Source of the DNA: Rhodoplanes tepidamans
GTDB lineage: Bacteria > Pseudomonadota > Alphaproteobacteria > Rhizobiales > Xanthobacteraceae
DNA: 64,000 bases
Direction: 5' to 3'
NCBI RefSeq assembly: GCF_030813915.1
Contig: NZ_JAUSUJ010000021.1
Span: forward strand, 1-64,000
The position numbers and the translations under genes were made by a program. The notes under the pieces were generated by a model, which saw only the letters and a program-made list of their open reading frames with translations, did not search any database and was not told the DNA's origin. This document shows positions 61,542 through 64,000 of this stretch, piece after piece (position 1 is the stretch's first letter; every line of letters starts with the position of its first letter).

Positions 61542-62387
61542 ATGGCCGAGGCCCACGTCAAGCAGCACGACTACCATCTGGTCGATCCGAGCCCGTGGCC
61601 GGCGGTCGGCTCGCTCGCCGCCTTCGTCATGGCGGTCGGCGCCATCTTCTGGATGCACAACTCGTTTGCCGCGGCACCGTGGATCTTCGCACTCGGCGCC
61701 GCCGGGGTGCTGTTCACCATGGCGGGCTGGTGGCGCGACGTCATCAAGGAGGCGGAGCACGGCGGCTTCCACTCCAAGGTCGTGCAGATCTCGCACCGCT
61801 ACGGCATGATCCTGTTCATCGCCTCGGAGGTGATGTTCTTCGTCGCGTGGTTCTGGGCCTACTTCAACTCGGCCCTGTTCCCCGACGCGGCCAACATGAC
61901 CGCCCGCACCGAGCTGTTCGGCGGCGTGTGGCCGCCCAAGGGCATCGAGACCTTCGATCCGTGGCACCTGCCGCTGCTCAACACGCTGATCCTGCTCACC
62001 TCCGGCACCACCGTCACCTGGGCCCATCACGCCCTGCTGCACGGCGATCGCGAGGGCCTGAAGTGGGGCCTGATCTGCACGATCGCGCTCGGCCTCACCT
62101 TCTCGATGGTCCAGGGCTTCGAGTATGCCCATGCCCATTTCGCCTTCTCGGGCAACATCTACGGTGCCACCTTCTTCATGGCGACCGGGTTCCACGGCGC
62201 CCACGTCATCATCGGCACCATATTCCTGATCGTCTGCCTCGGCCGGACCTATGCCGGTCACTTCACCCCCACCCAGCATCTCGGCTTCGAGTTCGCGGCG
62301 TGGTACTGGCATTTCGTCGACGTCGTGTGGCTGTTCCTGTTCGCCTGCATCTATGTGTGGGGATCGGGCGGCGCCGGCGCGCATTGA
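61542..62387 (+). CDS. ctaE: Cytochrome c oxidase subunit III
   Basis: The 281-aa membrane protein has seven TM helices and the conserved stretches [56 protein letters not shown] and [19 protein letters not shown], ending with [20 protein letters not shown]. It stabilises the oxidase core and proton uptake. CGGAGACGAG stands a few bases before ATG 61542. It follows ctaG by 77 bp. Confidence 0.97.
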   Translation: MAEAHVKQHDYHLVDPSPWPAVGSLAAFVMAVGAIFWMHNSFAAAPWIFALGAAGVLFTMAGWWRDVIKEAEHGGFHSKVVQISHRYGMILFIASEVMFFVAWFWAYFNSALFPDAANMTARTELFGGVWPPKGIETFDPWHLPLLNTLILLTSGTTVTWAHHALLHGDREGLKWGLICTIALGLTFSMVQGFEYAHAHFAFSGNIYGATFFMATGFHGAHVIIGTIFLIVCLGRTYAGHFTPTQHLGFEFAAWYWHFVDVVWLFLFACIYVWGSGGAGAH

Positions 62388-62392
62388 TCCGC

Positions 62393-62794
62393 ATGGACGA
62401 GCGCACCGACCATCCGGCCCACCCGGCCGTGTCGAATCCGCTGGCGGCGGGCCTTCGGGGCCGCTGCCCGCGATGCGGACAGGGGCGACTGTTCTCCGGA
62501 TTCCTGACGGTGCGGCCCACATGCGAGGTCTGCGGGCTCGACTTCGCCTTCATCGATTCCGGTGACGGGCCGGCCTTCTTCGTGATGTCCTTCTCGGGCT
62601 TCGTCGTGGTCGCCGCGGCGCTGATCACCGAGATCATGGTTCAGCCGCCGTTCTGGGTTCACGCGGCGCTGTGGCTGCCGCTGATCCTGATCACCACGCT
62701 GGCGCCGTTGCGGCCGTCGAAGGGCCTGATGATCGCGCTGCAGTACCGCCACAAGGCGGAGGAGGGCCGCTTCGGCCCCGGGGACATGCCGTGA
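62393..62794 (+). CDS. DUF983 protein of the oxidase cluster
   Basis: The 133-aa protein has a zinc-ribbon-like N-terminus with two CxxC pairs (GRCPRCGQGRLF and PTCEVCGLDF) and two TM helices in the C-terminal half. DUF983 genes are regularly placed between subunit III and surf1 in this group, but their exact role is not established. It begins 5 bp after ctaE, and its stop overlaps the surf1 GTG (GTGA). Confidence 0.92.
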   Translation: MDERTDHPAHPAVSNPLAAGLRGRCPRCGQGRLFSGFLTVRPTCEVCGLDFAFIDSGDGPAFFVMSFSGFVVVAAALITEIMVQPPFWVHAALWLPLILITTLAPLRPSKGLMIALQYRHKAEEGRFGPGDMP

Positions 62795-63555
62795 CGGTCC
62801 GCTCCGCGTCGCTCGCCGCGCCATCCCCGCTGCGCCGCCTGGTCGTGCCGGCGCTCGTCTCGCTGGTCGGCGTCGCCATCCTGATCGGGCTCGGCGTCTG
62901 GCAGCTCGAGCGCATGGCCTGGAAGCGCGCCCTGATCGCCACCCTGACCGAGCGCCTGGCGGCCGAGCCGGTGGCATTGCCCCCCGCCGCAGCCTGGCCG
63001 GGGCTGTCGCGCGAGGCGAACGAGTTCCGCCGCATCCGGGTCAGCGGCGATTTCCTCCACGACAAGGAGGCGCTGGTCTACGCGATCGGCTCGGGCTCTC
63101 GCACCGCGCCGAGCGGACTCGGCTACCGGGTGTTCACCCCGCTGCGGCTCGCCGGCGGCGCCACCGTGCTGGTCGACCGCGGCTTCGTGCCGGACGCCGA
63201 CAAGGCGCCCGAGGCCCGCGCCGCCGGTCAGGTGAGCGGGCCGGTCGAGATCGTCGCCCTGATGCGCTGGCCGGAAAGCCGGCCGATGTTCGCGCCCGCC
63301 GACGATCCCGACCGCAATGTCTGGTTCGCCCGCGATCCGGCCGCCATCGCCGTGACCAAGGGGCTGACCATCCCGGCCTTCTATCTCGATCTCGAGCAGC
63401 CGGCGCCGCCGGGGGGCCTGCCGCGCCCGGTGCTGCTGCGGCCGAACCTGCCGGACAACCACCTGCAGTACGCGATCACCTGGTTCAGCCTCGCGCTGGC
63501 GCTCGCCGCCATCTTCGTGGTGTGGGCGTTCGGCCGACGGAAGGACACCGCGTAG
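62791..63555 (+). CDS. surf1: SURF1-family oxidase biogenesis protein
   Basis: SURF1 (Shy1) helps insert heme a into subunit I. The 254-aa product has the two-helix topology: TM1 near residues 17-35 (ALVSLVGVAILIGLGVWQLE), a large periplasmic domain with ANEFRRIRVSGDFLHDKEAL, GLGYRVFTPLRLAGGATVLV and DRGFVPDADK, and TM2 near 225-247 after NHLQYAITWFSLALAL. The GTG start overlaps the DUF983 stop. The TAG stop lies in a 17-bp tandem duplication. Confidence 0.95.
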   Translation: MTVRSASLAAPSPLRRLVVPALVSLVGVAILIGLGVWQLERMAWKRALIATLTERLAAEPVALPPAAAWPGLSREANEFRRIRVSGDFLHDKEALVYAIGSGSRTAPSGLGYRVFTPLRLAGGATVLVDRGFVPDADKAPEARAAGQVSGPVEIVALMRWPESRPMFAPADDPDRNVWFARDPAAIAVTKGLTIPAFYLDLEQPAPPGGLPRPVLLRPNLPDNHLQYAITWFSLALALAAIFVVWAFGRRKDTA

Positions 63556-63581
63556 GTCGCGGAACCGCGTAGGTCGCGGAA
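63548..63581. repeat. 17-bp perfect tandem duplication at the surf1 stop
   Basis: The unit CCGCGTAGGTCGCGGAA occurs twice in a row. Each copy can fold as CCGCG-TAGGT-CGCGG. The TAG in the first copy is the surf1 stop, so the gene end is duplicated. It may have arisen by slippage and may help end transcription. Confidence 0.75.
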
Positions 63582-63696
63582 GCGGGGCAGGGGTTCGGAA
63601 GTGCATGCTTCATTGCGCGCAATTATTTGCGTTTTATCCGTCTGGTTGTGAGTCGCCTAATGCCTTGGGGCGATACTGCGCGCCGAGAGGTGCCGC

Positions 63697-63873
63697 ATGT
63701 CCGGACTGTTCATCCGATTTCTCGACGATCTTCGGGCCGCGACGGCGATCGAGTACGGCCTGATGGCCGGCCTGATCGCCCTCGCCATCATCGCAGCCGT
63801 CGGCACCACGGGCGAGCAGCTGCTGGCCGCCCTGCACGTGCTTCTGGACTATTTCGTCAGCCTGGGATTCTGA
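63697..63873 (+). CDS. Flp-family type IVb pilin
   Basis: The 58-aa product has the Flp/Fap pilin pattern: a short leader MSGLFIRFLDDLRAATAIEY, then a hydrophobic helix (GLMAGLIALAIIAAVGTTG) and a short tail. The EY pair and the helix are the hallmark of tad-system pilins, which the prepilin peptidase TadV/CpaA processes. GAGAGG lies before ATG 63697. No tad/cpa assembly genes are visible before the window ends. Confidence 0.88.
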   Translation: MSGLFIRFLDDLRAATAIEYGLMAGLIALAIIAAVGTTGEQLLAALHVLLDYFVSLGF

Positions 63874-64000
63874 CGCCGCCGAGCGCCGCCGGGGCGATCG
63901 TCCATCCTCCGCCCGACCGAGTTGCATTATGTTGACTGAGTCACGTATGTTGAGGCTGTCGGCATCGATATGCGGGCGTTGAGACATGAGCACCACGGGC
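63874..64000. other. Window end after the pilin gene
   Basis: No complete gene. An AT-richer patch (TTGCATTATGTTGACTGAG) may be a promoter pointing right. ATG 63986 opens a frame that runs off the end after five codons and cannot be judged. Confidence 0.3.

Noticed and set aside
63986-64000. Possible gene start MSTTG at the right edge
   Set aside because: Only five codons are visible and there is no clear ribosome binding site, so it cannot be supported.

Overview
The window is about 70% GC and gene-dense, with long open frames on the antisense strand of almost every gene. Gene content and order point to an alphaproteobacterium of the order Hyphomicrobiales (Rhizobiales). The main signs are uvrC-pgsA-moaD-moaE, the PetP/PetR regulator pair next to ilvE, an IalB-family secreted protein, the coxB-coxA-ctaB-ctaG-coxC-DUF983-surf1 cluster, and promoters of the EcfG (general stress sigma factor) type. 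I saw no tRNA, rRNA, CRISPR array, insertion sequence or prophage, so this reads as chromosome.

Layout. 1-8.1 kb: DNA repair (uvrC), phospholipid synthesis (pgsA), molybdopterin synthase (moaD, moaE), K+ uptake (kup), branched-chain aminotransferase (ilvE, minus strand) and the MarR-type regulator petP. 8.1-10.6 kb: response regulator petR and a histidine kinase, separated by a perfect 43-bp inverted repeat. 10.8-17.2 kb: a lipoprotein, a TetR regulator divergent from an ODP-type metallo-beta-lactamase-fold protein, a ThDP enzyme of the acetolactate-synthase family and a dicarboxylate/amino-acid symporter. Between the last two pairs lies a gene-free 955-bp stretch rich in nested palindromes. 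17.3-22.8 kb: housekeeping genes (tetR, proC, mtnP, trmO, apt, a cupin, gloB). 23.0-31.7 kb: a minus-strand operon with phosphonoacetate hydrolase (phnA), a second alkaline-phosphatase-superfamily hydrolase and a complete Opp/Dpp-type ABC importer, with a divergent SorC-type regulator. 31.7-53.3 kb: a large trehalose/alpha-glucan island (malQ, otsA, glgE, treS-maltokinase fusion, glgB, glgX, treY, a DUF2934 protein, a GH15 hydrolase, otsB, an MFS transporter and a proline-rich protein). 53.6-56.5 kb: an IclR regulator, a lytic transglycosylase and an IalB-like protein. 57.0-63.6 kb: the aa3-type cytochrome c oxidase cluster. The window ends with a lone Flp pilin gene.

How the genes work together. 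OtsA and OtsB make trehalose. TreS converts it to maltose, the fused maltokinase makes maltose-1-phosphate, GlgE polymerises this to alpha-1,4-glucan and GlgB branches it. GlgX, MalQ, TreY and possibly the GH15 enzyme act on the glucan in the other direction. GGAAC-N16/17-CGTT motifs stand before glgE, the DUF2934 gene and the proline-rich/MFS/otsB operon, with a near match before otsA. The island therefore looks like one general-stress regulon. No treZ, glgA or glgC is present here.

Intergenic space is occupied by at least three families of palindromic repeats. A head-to-head pair of one family lies in frame inside uvrC.
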